DNA from: Alphaproteobacteria bacterium UBA6038
GTDB lineage: Bacteria > Pseudomonadota > Alphaproteobacteria > Micropepsales > Micropepsaceae
Assembly (NCBI GenBank): GCA_002429315.1
Contig: DIZC01000045.1
Location: forward strand, 904-36,278
DNA: 35,375 bases
Reading direction: 5' to 3'
Position numbers and translations under genes: made by a program. The notes below the pieces were generated by a model. The model had not been told where the DNA came from. It did no database searches and was given only the letters and a program-made list of their open reading frames with translations. Shown in pieces: positions 7,185 to 15,479 of the stretch. Numbering within the stretch: the first letter of the stretch is position 1; each line of letters starts with the position of its first letter.

Positions 7185-7826
7185 ATGGACCAACCCCTCA
7201 CCGCGCGCTGGAAGCGCCGGAAGGAGGCGCGGCCGCAGGAAATCCTGGAGGCGGCGCTTGCCGTCTTCGCGGAAAAGGGGTTCGCCGCGACCCGGATGGA
7301 CGACATTGCGGTGCGCGCCGGCGTCACCAAGGGCACCATCTATCTCTATTTCGACAGCAAGGAGGAGGTGTTCAAATCGCTGGTGCGCCAGACCATCGGC
7401 GACACGCTCACGCAAATCGCGGACAGGGTGGCGGCGTATGAAGGTTCTGCGCGCGCGCTGCTGATCACCGTGCTGCGCGCCATTGGGACTCTGCTGCGCA
7501 CCAGCGACCGTGTAGTGCTGCCGAAGATCGTTCTGGCGGAATCCGGCAATTTCCCGGAGCTGGTGCGGTTCTACCGCTTCGAGATCATCGAGAAGGGCCT
7601 TGGGGTCCTGACCTCTATTCTCGCCCGCGGGATTGCGCAGGGGGAGTTTCGCGCGGTGCCACCCCAACACGCGGCGCGCCTGTGCGTGGCGCCGCTTCTC
7701 CTGGGTGCGCTGTGGCGCACCACCTTCGCGCCGCTCGATCCCGAGCCTTACGACATCGAAGCGCTGATCGAGACCCACATCGACGTGCTCCTCCGCGGGC
7801 TCGCGAAGGAGGGGGGCGAAGCATGA
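7185..7826 (+). CDS. TetR/AcrR family transcriptional regulator
   Basis: This 213-residue protein has the canonical N-terminal helix-turn-helix: ILEAALAVFAEKGFAATRMDDIA, then VRAGVTKGTIYLYFDSKEEVF (about residues 20-66). The helical C-terminal half would bind ligand and dimerise. It probably represses its own operon through the palindrome upstream. The stop overlaps the start of the HlyD-like gene (ATGA), so regulator and pump are translated together. Gene order TetR, HlyD-like, ABC ATPase, ABC-2 permease resembles the cecR-ybhGFSR locus of E. coli, in which the regulator controls a drug exporter. The inducer is unknown. Confidence 0.92.
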   Translation: MDQPLTARWKRRKEARPQEILEAALAVFAEKGFAATRMDDIAVRAGVTKGTIYLYFDSKEEVFKSLVRQTIGDTLTQIADRVAAYEGSARALLITVLRAIGTLLRTSDRVVLPKIVLAESGNFPELVRFYRFEIIEKGLGVLTSILARGIAQGEFRAVPPQHAARLCVAPLLLGALWRTTFAPLDPEPYDIEALIETHIDVLLRGLAKEGGEA

Positions 7827-8674
7827 CGAAGACCGGAAGCTCAACCCTCCCCCTGGTGGAAATTCTGTCGGCGCTCCTGTTTGCAGTCCTTGCCGCTTGC
7901 GGCCGGACCGAAGAACACGCGTGGCTGGGCTATGCGGAAGGCGACAACGCCTTCATTTCCGCGCCGCAGCCGGGATGGGTGGCGCACCTGGCCGTCGAGC
8001 GCGGCGATTCCGTCAGGCCTGGCCAGTTGTTGTTCACGCTTGACGCCACCCGCGAAGCGGCAGCACGCGAGCAGGCGGCCGCCGTCCTTCCGCAAATCAA
8101 GGCACAGATTGTCCAGGCTCAGGCCAACCTCGATCTCACGCGCAAGACGCTCGCCCGCCAGCAAGGGCTGGCGCGGGCTAGGGCGGGCGTGCCCAGCGCG
8201 CTGGACCAGGCGCTGGCGAATGACCGGCAGGCGGCCGCCGCGCTCGCGCAGTTGCAGGCGCAGCAGCAGCAGGCGCAAGCCGTGCTGGCCAGCGCGCAGT
8301 ACACGCTCTCCCAGCGCGACGTCGTTTCCTACGTCCGCGGGCCGGTGCAGGACATTTATTTCCGCGAGGGCGAGTACGTGCCGGCGTCGACGCCAGTGCT
8401 GTCGGTGCTGCCGCCGAAGAACGTCTATGTGCGCTTTTTCGTGCCGGAGACGGAGTTTTCCCATGTGCATCTGGGGGACAAGGTACGCATCGGCTGCGAC
8501 GGCTGCAGGCCGCTGACCGCGACCGTCACCTTCATCTCGCAGCAGGAAGAATTCACGCCACCGGTGATCTTCAGCGTCGGCAACCGCGAGAAGCTGGTGT
8601 TCAAACTTGAGGCGCGGGCGCCGGCCGGGCTGCCGCTCCATCCCGGCCAGCCGGTGCAAGTCCGGCCACTGTGA
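7823..8674 (+). CDS. HlyD/YbhG-like periplasmic adaptor, probable lipoprotein
   Basis: This 283-residue membrane fusion protein couples an inner-membrane ABC exporter to the envelope. Residues 9-26 form a hydrophobic signal ending in the lipobox LAAC (Cys26), so it is probably a lipoprotein; most HlyD/YbhG proteins are anchored by a helix instead. The biotinyl-lipoyl part (FISAPQPGWVAHLAVERGDSV, then PGQLLFTLD) is followed by a long Ala/Gln-rich coiled coil (about 75-165, including QAQQQQAQ), the second lipoyl half (VRGPVQDIYFREGEYV) and a beta-barrel domain. It overlaps tetR by 4 bp and is followed after one base by the ATPase gene. Confidence 0.88.
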   Translation: MTKTGSSTLPLVEILSALLFAVLAACGRTEEHAWLGYAEGDNAFISAPQPGWVAHLAVERGDSVRPGQLLFTLDATREAAAREQAAAVLPQIKAQIVQAQANLDLTRKTLARQQGLARARAGVPSALDQALANDRQAAAALAQLQAQQQQAQAVLASAQYTLSQRDVVSYVRGPVQDIYFREGEYVPASTPVLSVLPPKNVYVRFFVPETEFSHVHLGDKVRIGCDGCRPLTATVTFISQQEEFTPPVIFSVGNREKLVFKLEARAPAGLPLHPGQPVQVRPL

Positions 8675-8675
8675 G

Positions 8676-9590
8676 ATGGCAGAGGCGCTCGCCATCGATG
8701 TGCGCGGACTGACCAAGCGGTTCGGGCAGAAGCTTGCCGTCGATCATGTCGACATCGCGGTGCCCGAAGGCGAGGTGTGGGGATTTCTGGGGCCGAACGG
8801 TTCCGGCAAGACGACGACGATCCGGATGCTGTGCGGGTTGCTGCGCCCCGACGACGGTCAGGGCACCTGCATCGGCTATGACGTGCTGACCGAGGCCGAA
8901 GAGATCAAGCGCAACGTCGGCTACATGACGCAGCGCTTCAGCTTCTGGGAAGACCTCTCCATCCGCGAGAACCTGGAGTTCGTGGCGCGCGTCTACGAAC
9001 TTTCCGACCGCCGCACGCGCGTCAACGACATGCTCGAGCGGCTGGGCCTGCAGCACCGCCAGAACCAGCTGGCGGGCGAACTTTCCGGCGGGTGGAAGCA
9101 GCGCATGGCGCTCGGCGCCTGCATTCTGCACGACCCGAAACTGCTCCTGCTGGACGAGCCCACGGCCGGAGTCGATCCCCAGGCGCGGCGGGACTTCTGG
9201 GAGCAGATTCACGGCTTGAGCGAACAGGGTCTCACCGTGCTCGTCAGCACCCATTACATGGACGAAGCCGAGCGCTGCGACCGCATCGTCTACATTCTGA
9301 ACGGAAAGCTCATCGCGCGCGGCACGGTCCACGACGTGATCGGCCAATCGGGCCTCGTGACCTTTCTTATCCAAGGCGAAGGCGTGCGGCGGCTGGCGGA
9401 CTCCCTGCGCCACAAGCCGGGCGTGGAATATGTCGCCTTCTTCGGTGCCATGCTGCACGTCAGCGGGCACGACCGCGACGCGCTCGCACGTGCGCTGGCC
9501 GCGTATAGCGGCGAGGCGGGAATCCTCATCGCGGAAGCGCCGCCGAGCCTGGAAGATGTCTTCATCCAGCTGCAGGAACAGGCGCCCTGA
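8676..9590 (+). CDS. ABC-2 type exporter ATP-binding protein
   Basis: This 304-residue nucleotide-binding subunit has Walker A GPNGSGKT, signature LSGGWKQR, Walker B LLLLDEPTAGVDP, and the H-loop STHYMDEAE. The C-terminal tail SLEDVFIQL is typical of DrrA/CcmA/YbhF-type ATPases. Only one ATPase domain is present, whereas E. coli YbhF is a two-domain fusion. The first ATG after the adaptor stop (one base between) was chosen. It drives the permease encoded next, with which it overlaps by one base (TGATG). Confidence 0.94.
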   Translation: MAEALAIDVRGLTKRFGQKLAVDHVDIAVPEGEVWGFLGPNGSGKTTTIRMLCGLLRPDDGQGTCIGYDVLTEAEEIKRNVGYMTQRFSFWEDLSIRENLEFVARVYELSDRRTRVNDMLERLGLQHRQNQLAGELSGGWKQRMALGACILHDPKLLLLDEPTAGVDPQARRDFWEQIHGLSEQGLTVLVSTHYMDEAERCDRIVYILNGKLIARGTVHDVIGQSGLVTFLIQGEGVRRLADSLRHKPGVEYVAFFGAMLHVSGHDRDALARALAAYSGEAGILIAEAPPSLEDVFIQLQEQAP

Positions 9591-10723
9591 TGCGCGGATT
9601 TTCGCCCCAGCGCTTCGTCGCCGTTCTGATGAAGGAGCTGCTTCAGATGCGGCGCGACCGGCTGACGGCGGCGATGATCGTCGGGGTACCGGTGCTGCAG
9701 CTGTGCCTGTTCGGCTTCGCGATCAACCTCAACCCGAAGGATCTGCCCACCGCGGTGTCAATCGACGATCCGGGGATGTTCGGCCGCTCGATCGTGGCGG
9801 CGCTGACCAACTCGAGCTACTTCCGGATCGTGCGGCAGACCAATTCGCCGCAAACCGCCCGGCGGCTGCTCGACGAGGGAAGGGTGACGTTCGTCGTCGA
9901 AATTCCGGTGAACTTCAGCCGCGACATCGTGCGCGGCAGCCAGCCCGATCTGGTGATTGAGACCGATGCGACCGATCCCGCCGCCGGCTCCTATGCGCTG
10001 GCAGCCTTCAACACGCTCGCCACGACCGCGCTGCGCGACGACCTGGTCGGCCCGCTTAAGGCGCGGGCGCAAGGGCCGCCTCCGTTCCAGCTGGTCACGC
10101 ATCTTCTGTACAATCCCGAATCGAACACCCAGTACAACATCGTGCCCGGGCTGCTGGCGGTGATCCTCACCATGACCATGGTGCTGATCACCTGTCTTGC
10201 GCTCACACGCGAGCGCGAGCGCGGCACCTACGAGAATCTCCTCGCCATGCCGGCGACGCCGCTGGAGATCATGCTGGGGAAGATCGCGCCCAATATCCTG
10301 ATCGGCTCGATTCAGAGCGCGATCATCCTGCTGATGGCGAAATTCGTCTTCGGCGTCCCCATGCTGGGCTCGTTCTGGCTGCTTGCGCTTGGGCTTGCGA
10401 TCTACATCACCGCGAACCTAGCCGTGGGCTACACCTTCTCCACCGTGGCGCAGAACCAGCTGCAGGCGATGCAGATGATGGTGTTCTTCCTTTTGCCGTC
10501 GATTCTGCTGTCGGGTTTTGCTTTTCCCTTCAAGGGCATGCCGGGTTGGGCGCAAGATATCGGCGAGGTCCTCCCCGCCACCCATTTCCTGCGCATCGTG
10601 CGCGGCATTCTGCTGAAGGGGAACGGCTGGGTTGAAATATGGCCGCAGGTTTGGCCCCTCATTCTGTTTCTGTTCGCCGCAAGCGCCGTCGCTCTGCTGC
10701 GGTTCCGCCGGACCCTGGATTAG
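9590..10723 (+). CDS. ABC-2 type exporter permease
   Basis: The 377 residues show the ABC-2 layout. There is an N-terminal amphipathic stretch (RFVAVLMKELLQMRRDRLT), helix 1 (MIVGVPVLQLCLFGFAIN), and a large periplasmic domain of about 140 residues. Five C-terminal helices follow (from VPGLLAVILTMTMVLITCLA), with the conserved ERERGTYENLLAMPATPLEIMLGKI coupling region. A single permease gene implies a homodimer; the E. coli ybh locus has two. Substrate unknown: probably a toxic organic compound, given the TetR control. Confidence 0.92.
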   Translation: MRGFSPQRFVAVLMKELLQMRRDRLTAAMIVGVPVLQLCLFGFAINLNPKDLPTAVSIDDPGMFGRSIVAALTNSSYFRIVRQTNSPQTARRLLDEGRVTFVVEIPVNFSRDIVRGSQPDLVIETDATDPAAGSYALAAFNTLATTALRDDLVGPLKARAQGPPPFQLVTHLLYNPESNTQYNIVPGLLAVILTMTMVLITCLALTRERERGTYENLLAMPATPLEIMLGKIAPNILIGSIQSAIILLMAKFVFGVPMLGSFWLLALGLAIYITANLAVGYTFSTVAQNQLQAMQMMVFFLLPSILLSGFAFPFKGMPGWAQDIGEVLPATHFLRIVRGILLKGNGWVEIWPQVWPLILFLFAASAVALLRFRRTLD

Positions 10724-10861
10724 CGGCAGGGTGAACAAGGGGTTGCGAAAGGCGCGCCAACCGCTCAAATTCCCTGCCGCCAGATTTCGTCGATCCGCGT
10801 TTCAACAGGGGGTCCGCCCGGACAGCGGCGGCGCCACAATCGGTAGGGCCCAAGCGCACGC

Positions 10862-12304
10862 ATGTCCGGATTCTCCTTGATTCTGCAAGCCGTCCTGGGG
10901 TGCATCCTGACCGTGGTGGCGCTGCTGTCGGCGCAACTCGGATTCCTTGCGCTGGTGCGATACTTCGCGCCGTCGCGGCGGGTGGGGATGCCGCAGCTTG
11001 CCGACGAAGCGCTGCCGCACGTGCTTGTGCAGCTGCCCATCTGCGACGAAGGCGCGCTGGCTCTGCGGGTGGCCGCCGCTGCAACGCGGCTGGACTGGCC
11101 ACGCGACCGGCTGACAATCCAGGTGCTGGATGACGGACGTCCCGAGAAGCATCTCGCATTGGCGCAGGCTATCCGCGGTGTGGTGCCGGAGAACGTGGAT
11201 CTGCAGATTCTCCATCGCGGGGTGCGCACCGGCTTCAAGGCCGGGAATCTTGCGTACGGTCTCGACTATTGCGATGCGCCATACGTGGCGATTTTCGACG
11301 CCGATTTCGTGCCGCCGCCAGATTTTCTCCGCCGCACGGTTCCGGCGCTGACCGCCGATTTGCGGCTCGCTTTCGTGCAGGCGCGCTGGGGCCATGCCAA
11401 TCGCGAGGAGAACTGGCTGACGGCGGCGCAGGGTTTCCTGCTCGACAGCCACTTCGCGGTGGAACAGGAGGCCCGGTTCCGGCTTGGGCTGCCGATCTCC
11501 TTCAACGGCACGGCCGGGGTGTGGTCACGCGCGGCGATCGAGTCCGGCGGCGGCTGGACCGGCGATACGCTGACGGAAGATTTGGATCTCTCGCTGCGCT
11601 GCGCGCTCAAAGGCTGGCGCGGCGCAATTGTTTCCGATCTGGAAGTGCCTGGCGAATTGCCGGAGACGGCGCCGGCATGGCGGGCGCAGCAGGCGCGCTG
11701 GACCAAGGGACATGCGCAGGTGGCGCGCAAGCTCATTCCGGACATCTGGATGAGCGCCTGGCCGTGGTGGAAGAAGGCGGCGGTGACCCTGCAGGTCTGC
11801 CAGTTCGGCTTCTACACGTTTGCCGCATCCAGCGTGATCATCAGCCTGACGCTCATGTATCTGGGCGTGGTCTACGTGAAGGCGGTGGCCGATCTCGGCG
11901 TTCTGGTCACGGTGCTCGGACTCTGCGCGAGCCTCGGCTATCTGTGGCTCGGGCAGGCGGTCTTGGGGCGGCAATACGAGCCGCGGTTCCTTCGCTCGCT
12001 GTTCCTCGCCATCATGTTTCCCAGTGGGCTCGTGCTTTCGAACGCGCGCGCAACCTACGAAGCCTTCTCGGGCCGCGAGATGGTATTCCATCGCACCCCC
12101 AAATCCGGCGCCGTTTACGCCGGCGGCTGGCGCGGCAGCCCGGAAATCATGGCGGGGCTGTTGCTGCCCGTCTTTGCGCTGGCCGAGCAGGCGTGGAGCG
12201 CGCCGTTCTTCCTGTTTGCGGCGGCGGGGCTTTTGTCCATCGGCGGCATGGGCTGGAGCGCGGCACTGCAAATTCCCGCCCGCGATGTGGCCGCGTCCGA
12301 ATAA
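10862..12304 (+). CDS. Membrane family 2 glycosyltransferase, cellulose/mannan synthase type
   Basis: This 480-residue processive GT2 enzyme has an N-terminal helix (about 5-30) and the cytosolic catalytic domain with all four hallmark elements: Asp90 in VLDDGRPEK, Asp146/Asp148 in IFDADF, Thr-Glu-Asp at 238-240 (LTEDLDLSL), and QQARW at 276-280. Three to four C-terminal helices from about residue 310 would form the channel. FNGTAGVWRR-type architecture (here ISFNGTAGVWSR) is closest to CslA-like beta-mannan/glucan synthases. No BcsB, BcsC or PilZ domain is seen nearby, so the polymer and its export partner are unknown. A 138-bp gap separates it from the efflux operon. Confidence 0.88.
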   Translation: MSGFSLILQAVLGCILTVVALLSAQLGFLALVRYFAPSRRVGMPQLADEALPHVLVQLPICDEGALALRVAAAATRLDWPRDRLTIQVLDDGRPEKHLALAQAIRGVVPENVDLQILHRGVRTGFKAGNLAYGLDYCDAPYVAIFDADFVPPPDFLRRTVPALTADLRLAFVQARWGHANREENWLTAAQGFLLDSHFAVEQEARFRLGLPISFNGTAGVWSRAAIESGGGWTGDTLTEDLDLSLRCALKGWRGAIVSDLEVPGELPETAPAWRAQQARWTKGHAQVARKLIPDIWMSAWPWWKKAAVTLQVCQFGFYTFAASSVIISLTLMYLGVVYVKAVADLGVLVTVLGLCASLGYLWLGQAVLGRQYEPRFLRSLFLAIMFPSGLVLSNARATYEAFSGREMVFHRTPKSGAVYAGGWRGSPEIMAGLLLPVFALAEQAWSAPFFLFAAAGLLSIGGMGWSAALQIPARDVAASE

Positions 12305-12339
12305 ATTTGTTAAAAGTGTAATGATTCAAATGCCAAGCG

Positions 12340-12357
12340 AGCGGCTAACGCCGCTTT
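12340..12357 (+). terminator. Weak candidate hairpin after the glycosyltransferase gene
   Basis: AGCGGC (12340-12345), loop TAAC, GCCGCT (12350-12355), then only two further Ts. The stem is perfect but short and the T-tract is poor, so intrinsic termination is uncertain. It lies 36 bp past the glycosyltransferase stop. Confidence 0.3.
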
Positions 12358-12423
12358 GAGGCGCTCCGCATACGCTGTGTCTCGGCCGCTGTTGCTTGAG
12401 CGGTTCGATGAGGGGCTTTTGTG

Positions 12424-13005
12424 ATGGTGGGGTCTCTTCGGTTCGCGGCGGCGGCCGCCTTTTCCATGCTGCTCACGGCCTGCGCGAGCAGCCCGGACGG
12501 TGCCACCTACACGACCTATGCCAGCCCTTCCACCAGCCCTTCCCCGCCAATCCCTGTGACGTGGGATCGCGGCACCCAGGTCGAGACGCCGGATCGGCCG
12601 ATGCAGTGTGTGCCCTACGCCCGCGCCCACTCCGGGATCGATCTGCATGGCGATGCCGGTTCCTGGTGGGATTTGGCGGCGGGGCGGTACGCGCGCTCGA
12701 GCGATCCGCAGCTGGGCTCCGTGCTGGTGCTGACGGGATATGCCGGTCCGCACCGCGGGCACGTCGCGGTGGTGAGCGCCATCGATTCGCCGCGGCAGAT
12801 TCGGATCGATCACGCCAACTGGCTGAACGATGGCAAGGTCTACCGCAACGATCCAGTGGTCGACGTCAGCCCAGACAACGACTGGAGCGAAGTCCGGGTG
12901 TGGGACGAGCGGGATCAGGTCCTGGGTGTCCGCACCTATCTGGTGCGCGGCTTCATCGGCCCGGCTTCCGAAGACGATTCCGCGCGCGTCGCCAGCCGGG
13001 ACTAG
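12424..13005 (+). CDS. CHAP-domain lipoprotein (putative peptidoglycan amidase/endopeptidase)
   Basis: This 193-residue protein starts with a lipoprotein signal (hydrophobic 7-17, lipobox LTAC, Cys20). A Ser/Pro/Thr-rich linker follows, then a CHAP-type cysteine peptidase domain: the nucleophile Cys62 in MQCVPYAR, GSWWDLAAGRYA, and the catalytic His113 in RGHVAVVSA, with HANW further on. Such enzymes cut peptide links in the cell wall. GTG-ATG occur in tandem at 12421; ATG 12424 was taken. The stop lies 162 bp before the first kup start. It may be independent of both neighbours. Confidence 0.82.
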   Translation: MVGSLRFAAAAAFSMLLTACASSPDGATYTTYASPSTSPSPPIPVTWDRGTQVETPDRPMQCVPYARAHSGIDLHGDAGSWWDLAAGRYARSSDPQLGSVLVLTGYAGPHRGHVAVVSAIDSPRQIRIDHANWLNDGKVYRNDPVVDVSPDNDWSEVRVWDERDQVLGVRTYLVRGFIGPASEDDSARVASRD

Positions 13006-13086
13006 CGTAATCGCTTCAGCCGCTTAGCTATTTCAGCACCGTTTCCCGCCCCACTTGCGTTTCCTGCCGGCGGGCATATGGTCCGC

Positions 13087-13102
13087 GCCCGCGAAAACGG
13101 GC
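13087..13102 (+). other. Short hairpin in the leader of the first kup gene
   Basis: GCCCG (13087-13091), loop CGAAAA, CGGGC (13098-13102). It sits 66 bp before the preferred kup ATG and could form in the 5' leader. If translation began at the alternative ATG 13078, it would lie within the first codons. No known riboswitch is recognised. Confidence 0.25.
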
Positions 13103-13167
13103 GGCCCAGATGGCCGAAGGAAAGCCTCGCGCACATCGCAGCCTCCCATGATTCTCCCCGCCTGAGC

Positions 13168-15144
13168 ATGCAGAACTCCATCGCGCCGGACGTGTTCGAG
13201 GCCGAGCGGAAGAACGAAGCCGCTCAGGAAAAACGTGCCGCCGAAGCCGCGGCGGCCACTCCAAGCCGCCGGCGCACGGCGGTCCTCACCCTTGGCGCGC
13301 TCGGCGTGGTGTTCGGCGATATTGGCACGAGCCCGCTCTACGCCATGCGCAAGTCCATTCAGGGCGCCAGTGGCCAGGTACCGGACGCGATGGCGGCGAT
13401 GGGGAGCGCCTCCCTGATCTTCTGGGCGCTCATCATCGTCGTGACGATCAAATATGTCTCACTGATCATGCGCGCGGATAATGACGGCGAAGGCGGCAGC
13501 CTCGCGTTGGCCGCACTGGCGCATCGCTCGCCGGGCATCAGCCGCAGGCTCAAGAGCACCATCGGCATCGCCGCGCTGGTCGGCCTGGCGCTGTTTTACG
13601 GCGACGGCATGCTGACGCCCGCCATCTCCGTGCTGAGCGCGGTGGAAGGCCTTGGGGTCGGGAGCCAGAGTTTCCAGCCCTTCATAATACCGCTCGTCCT
13701 GATCATTCTGGTTGGTCTTTTCGTGCTGCAAGCGCGCGGCACCACCCATATCGGGCGTTTGTTTGGACCCATCATGGTTGTGTGGATGGGGATCATCGCC
13801 ACGCTCGGCGCAATTTCCATTGTGCGAACGCCGGGCGTTCTTTGGGCGCTAAATCCGTATTACGGAATCAATCTGTTCCTTCGCGAACCCTGGACGGCTT
13901 TCACGGCCTTGGGCTTTGTCGTTCTTTCCGTCACTGGTTGCGAAGCACTTTATGCTGACATGGGGCATTTCGGCCGACATCCAATCCGCTACGCCTGGAT
14001 GTATGTCGTACTGCCGGCACTGGTGTTGAACTATTTCGGCCAGGCCGGCGCGGTGCTGCATAACCCGCGCGCATTGGGCGGCGCTGACGATCCGAGCTCA
14101 TATTTGTTCTTCGGGCTCGTTCCACATTGGGCGCACTACCCAATGGTGATCCTCGCTACCGTGGCCACGGTCATCGCTTCGCAGGCGGTGATTTCAGGCG
14201 TGTTCTCCATCACCCAGCAAGCCGTGCAGCTGGGACGATTGCCGCGCATGGAAATCCGCCACACCTCCGCCACCGAGTACGGCCAGATCTACGTGCCGCG
14301 GATGAATGCCTTTCTGCTCGTGGGCGTGGTGCTGATCGTGCTCATCTTCCGCAGCTCGGATGCGCTGGCCGCAGCCTACGGCATCGCGGTTTCCGGTGTC
14401 ATGGTGATCGACACATTCAATGCCTCGATCGTGGCGGCCAAACAATGGCATTGGGGTGTCAAGCTGGCAGCCGCCGTTTTCGGGGCGCTGGCGCTGATCG
14501 ATCTGGCCTTCTTCAGCGCCAACACGCTGAAAGTGGTGGAAGGCGGCTGGCTGCCGCTCGCCATCGCCGCCGGCGTGTTCTTCGTGATGGAAACATGGCG
14601 CATCGGCCGGCGCGCGCATCTCGACAAGGTGCGCAGCGAATCCATGCCGCTCGATCTTCTGCTCGCCCGCGCCGACAAGATGACGACCCGGGTGGCCGGC
14701 ACGGCAGTGTTTCTGTCGCCGCGCAGCGACTCGGTGCCCGGCGCGCTGTTGCACAATCTCAAGCACAACAAGGTGCTGCACGAGCGGGTGATCATTTGCA
14801 ACGTGGCCGTGGACGACGTGCCGCTTGTGCACGCAGCCAAACGCATTGAGGTGAAGAAGCTCGGCAAAGGTTTTTTCAGCGTGGTGATCCACCAGGGCTT
14901 CTTCGAGACGGCGGATGTGCCGCGCGCGCTGGAAGAAGCGCGGCCGTTCGGCCTGGCGCTGGACCTCGACACCGCCACCTTCTTCATCGGTCATGAAACC
15001 CTGGTGCCGGCGGAGAAATCGATCTTCAGCCGCTGGCGCACGCGGCTCTATATTTTGCTGGTGGCGAACGCGCTTTCGCCGGCGAAATTCTTCAAGTTGC
15101 CGCCTAACCGTGTCGTGGAGCTCGGCACCCAGATCGCCATCTGA
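13168..15144 (+). CDS. kup: KUP family potassium uptake protein (first copy)
   Basis: This 658-residue low-affinity K+/H+ symporter sits in the inner membrane. The first helix motif LTLGALGVVFGDIGTSPLYA is diagnostic, followed by GEGGSLALAAL, FYGDGMLTPAISVLSAVEG, VTGCEALYADMGHFG, LNYFGQAG, SQAVISGVFSITQQAVQLG and RMEIRHTSATEYGQIYVP. There are about 12 membrane helices, then a cytosolic C-terminal domain. An ATG at 13078 would add 30 residues; 13168 fits the family length better, although neither has a clear ribosome site. It is very similar along its whole length to the second copy, from which it is separated by the kdpDE-like genes. Confidence 0.95.
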   Translation: MQNSIAPDVFEAERKNEAAQEKRAAEAAAATPSRRRTAVLTLGALGVVFGDIGTSPLYAMRKSIQGASGQVPDAMAAMGSASLIFWALIIVVTIKYVSLIMRADNDGEGGSLALAALAHRSPGISRRLKSTIGIAALVGLALFYGDGMLTPAISVLSAVEGLGVGSQSFQPFIIPLVLIILVGLFVLQARGTTHIGRLFGPIMVVWMGIIATLGAISIVRTPGVLWALNPYYGINLFLREPWTAFTALGFVVLSVTGCEALYADMGHFGRHPIRYAWMYVVLPALVLNYFGQAGAVLHNPRALGGADDPSSYLFFGLVPHWAHYPMVILATVATVIASQAVISGVFSITQQAVQLGRLPRMEIRHTSATEYGQIYVPRMNAFLLVGVVLIVLIFRSSDALAAAYGIAVSGVMVIDTFNASIVAAKQWHWGVKLAAAVFGALALIDLAFFSANTLKVVEGGWLPLAIAAGVFFVMETWRIGRRAHLDKVRSESMPLDLLLARADKMTTRVAGTAVFLSPRSDSVPGALLHNLKHNKVLHERVIICNVAVDDVPLVHAAKRIEVKKLGKGFFSVVIHQGFFETADVPRALEEARPFGLALDLDTATFFIGHETLVPAEKSIFSRWRTRLYILLVANALSPAKFFKLPPNRVVELGTQIAI

Positions 15145-15150
15145 AGCCGC

Positions 15151-15201
15151 TTCTATATTTTTTCTATACGGCCGGCGCGTTCGCGCCTGCTCGAATCTAT
15201 A
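15151..15201 (+). promoter_or_regulatory. Three TCTATA direct repeats in 11-bp register, possible KdpE-type operator
   Basis: TTCTATA occurs at 15151-15157 and again at 15162-15168 with TTTT between them. A third TCTATA lies at 15196-15201. The starts of the shared hexamer (15152, 15163, 15196) are 11 and 33 bp apart, so all face roughly the same side of the helix, as OmpR-family regulators favour. They begin 6 bp after the kup stop and precede the operon that encodes such a regulator. A GC-rich hairpin GGCGCG-TT-CGCGCC (15174-15187) lies between copies two and three. Binding is inferred. Confidence 0.4.
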
Positions 15202-15225
15202 TGCCGCTCCCGCCATGCTCCGGAG

Positions 15226-15429
15226 ATGGCCTTCCTGATTTCAGGGACAAAGCACAACGAACGCACCTGGGCCGCAGAGGAGCGGCGCAAACGGAGCCGG
15301 GGGCACCCGAACGCCGCCGGCGCCAATGCCCCAGCAATTGTGCTGCGCGAAATCGCCGTGGTGTTGACAGCGGTGCTTGCGGCCGTTGCAGGGGTCGATG
15401 TCGCGCTGACGGCTTTCGGAATTCGTTGA
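15226..15429 (+). CDS. Possible small membrane protein (67 aa), uncertain
   Basis: The frame has a polar, basic first half (KHNERTWAAEERRKRSRG) and a hydrophobic C-terminal helix (EIAVVLTAVLAAVAGVDVAL). One-helix peptides such as KdpF accompany potassium systems, and this lies between kup and the kdpD-like gene, but I see no real KdpF motif. The GGAG just before the ATG is too close to serve as a normal ribosome site. A shorter translation from an internal codon is possible. Apart from this, the repeats and hairpins, the 396-bp gap between kup and kdpD holds nothing I can name. Confidence 0.35.
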   Translation: MAFLISGTKHNERTWAAEERRKRSRGHPNAAGANAPAIVLREIAVVLTAVLAAVAGVDVALTAFGIR

Positions 15430-15453
15430 GCTGCTATGCCCCTCTTGCACGGT

Positions 15454-15479
15454 GAGATTTCATCTCCCCATCCTTGGGG
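15454..15479 (+). other. Two adjacent inverted repeats upstream of the kinase gene
   Basis: GAGAT-TTC-ATCTC (15454-15466) is followed at once by CCCCA-TCCT-TGGGG (15466-15479). They lie 60-90 bp before the kinase start and after the small ORF. They could be leader hairpins or a protein site; no poly-T follows, so a classical terminator is unlikely. Confidence 0.3.

Noticed and set aside
10724..10861. Searched the 138-bp gap after the ABC permease for a terminator, small RNA or promoter
   Set aside because: Only a tiny GTCCG-CC-CGGAC inverted repeat (10812-10823) was seen, which is too short to interpret.
14194..15216. A 340-codon minus-strand frame inside the first kup gene
   Set aside because: It is a shadow of kup; the composition (His, Arg, Glu, Gln heavy) and lack of motifs give no support.
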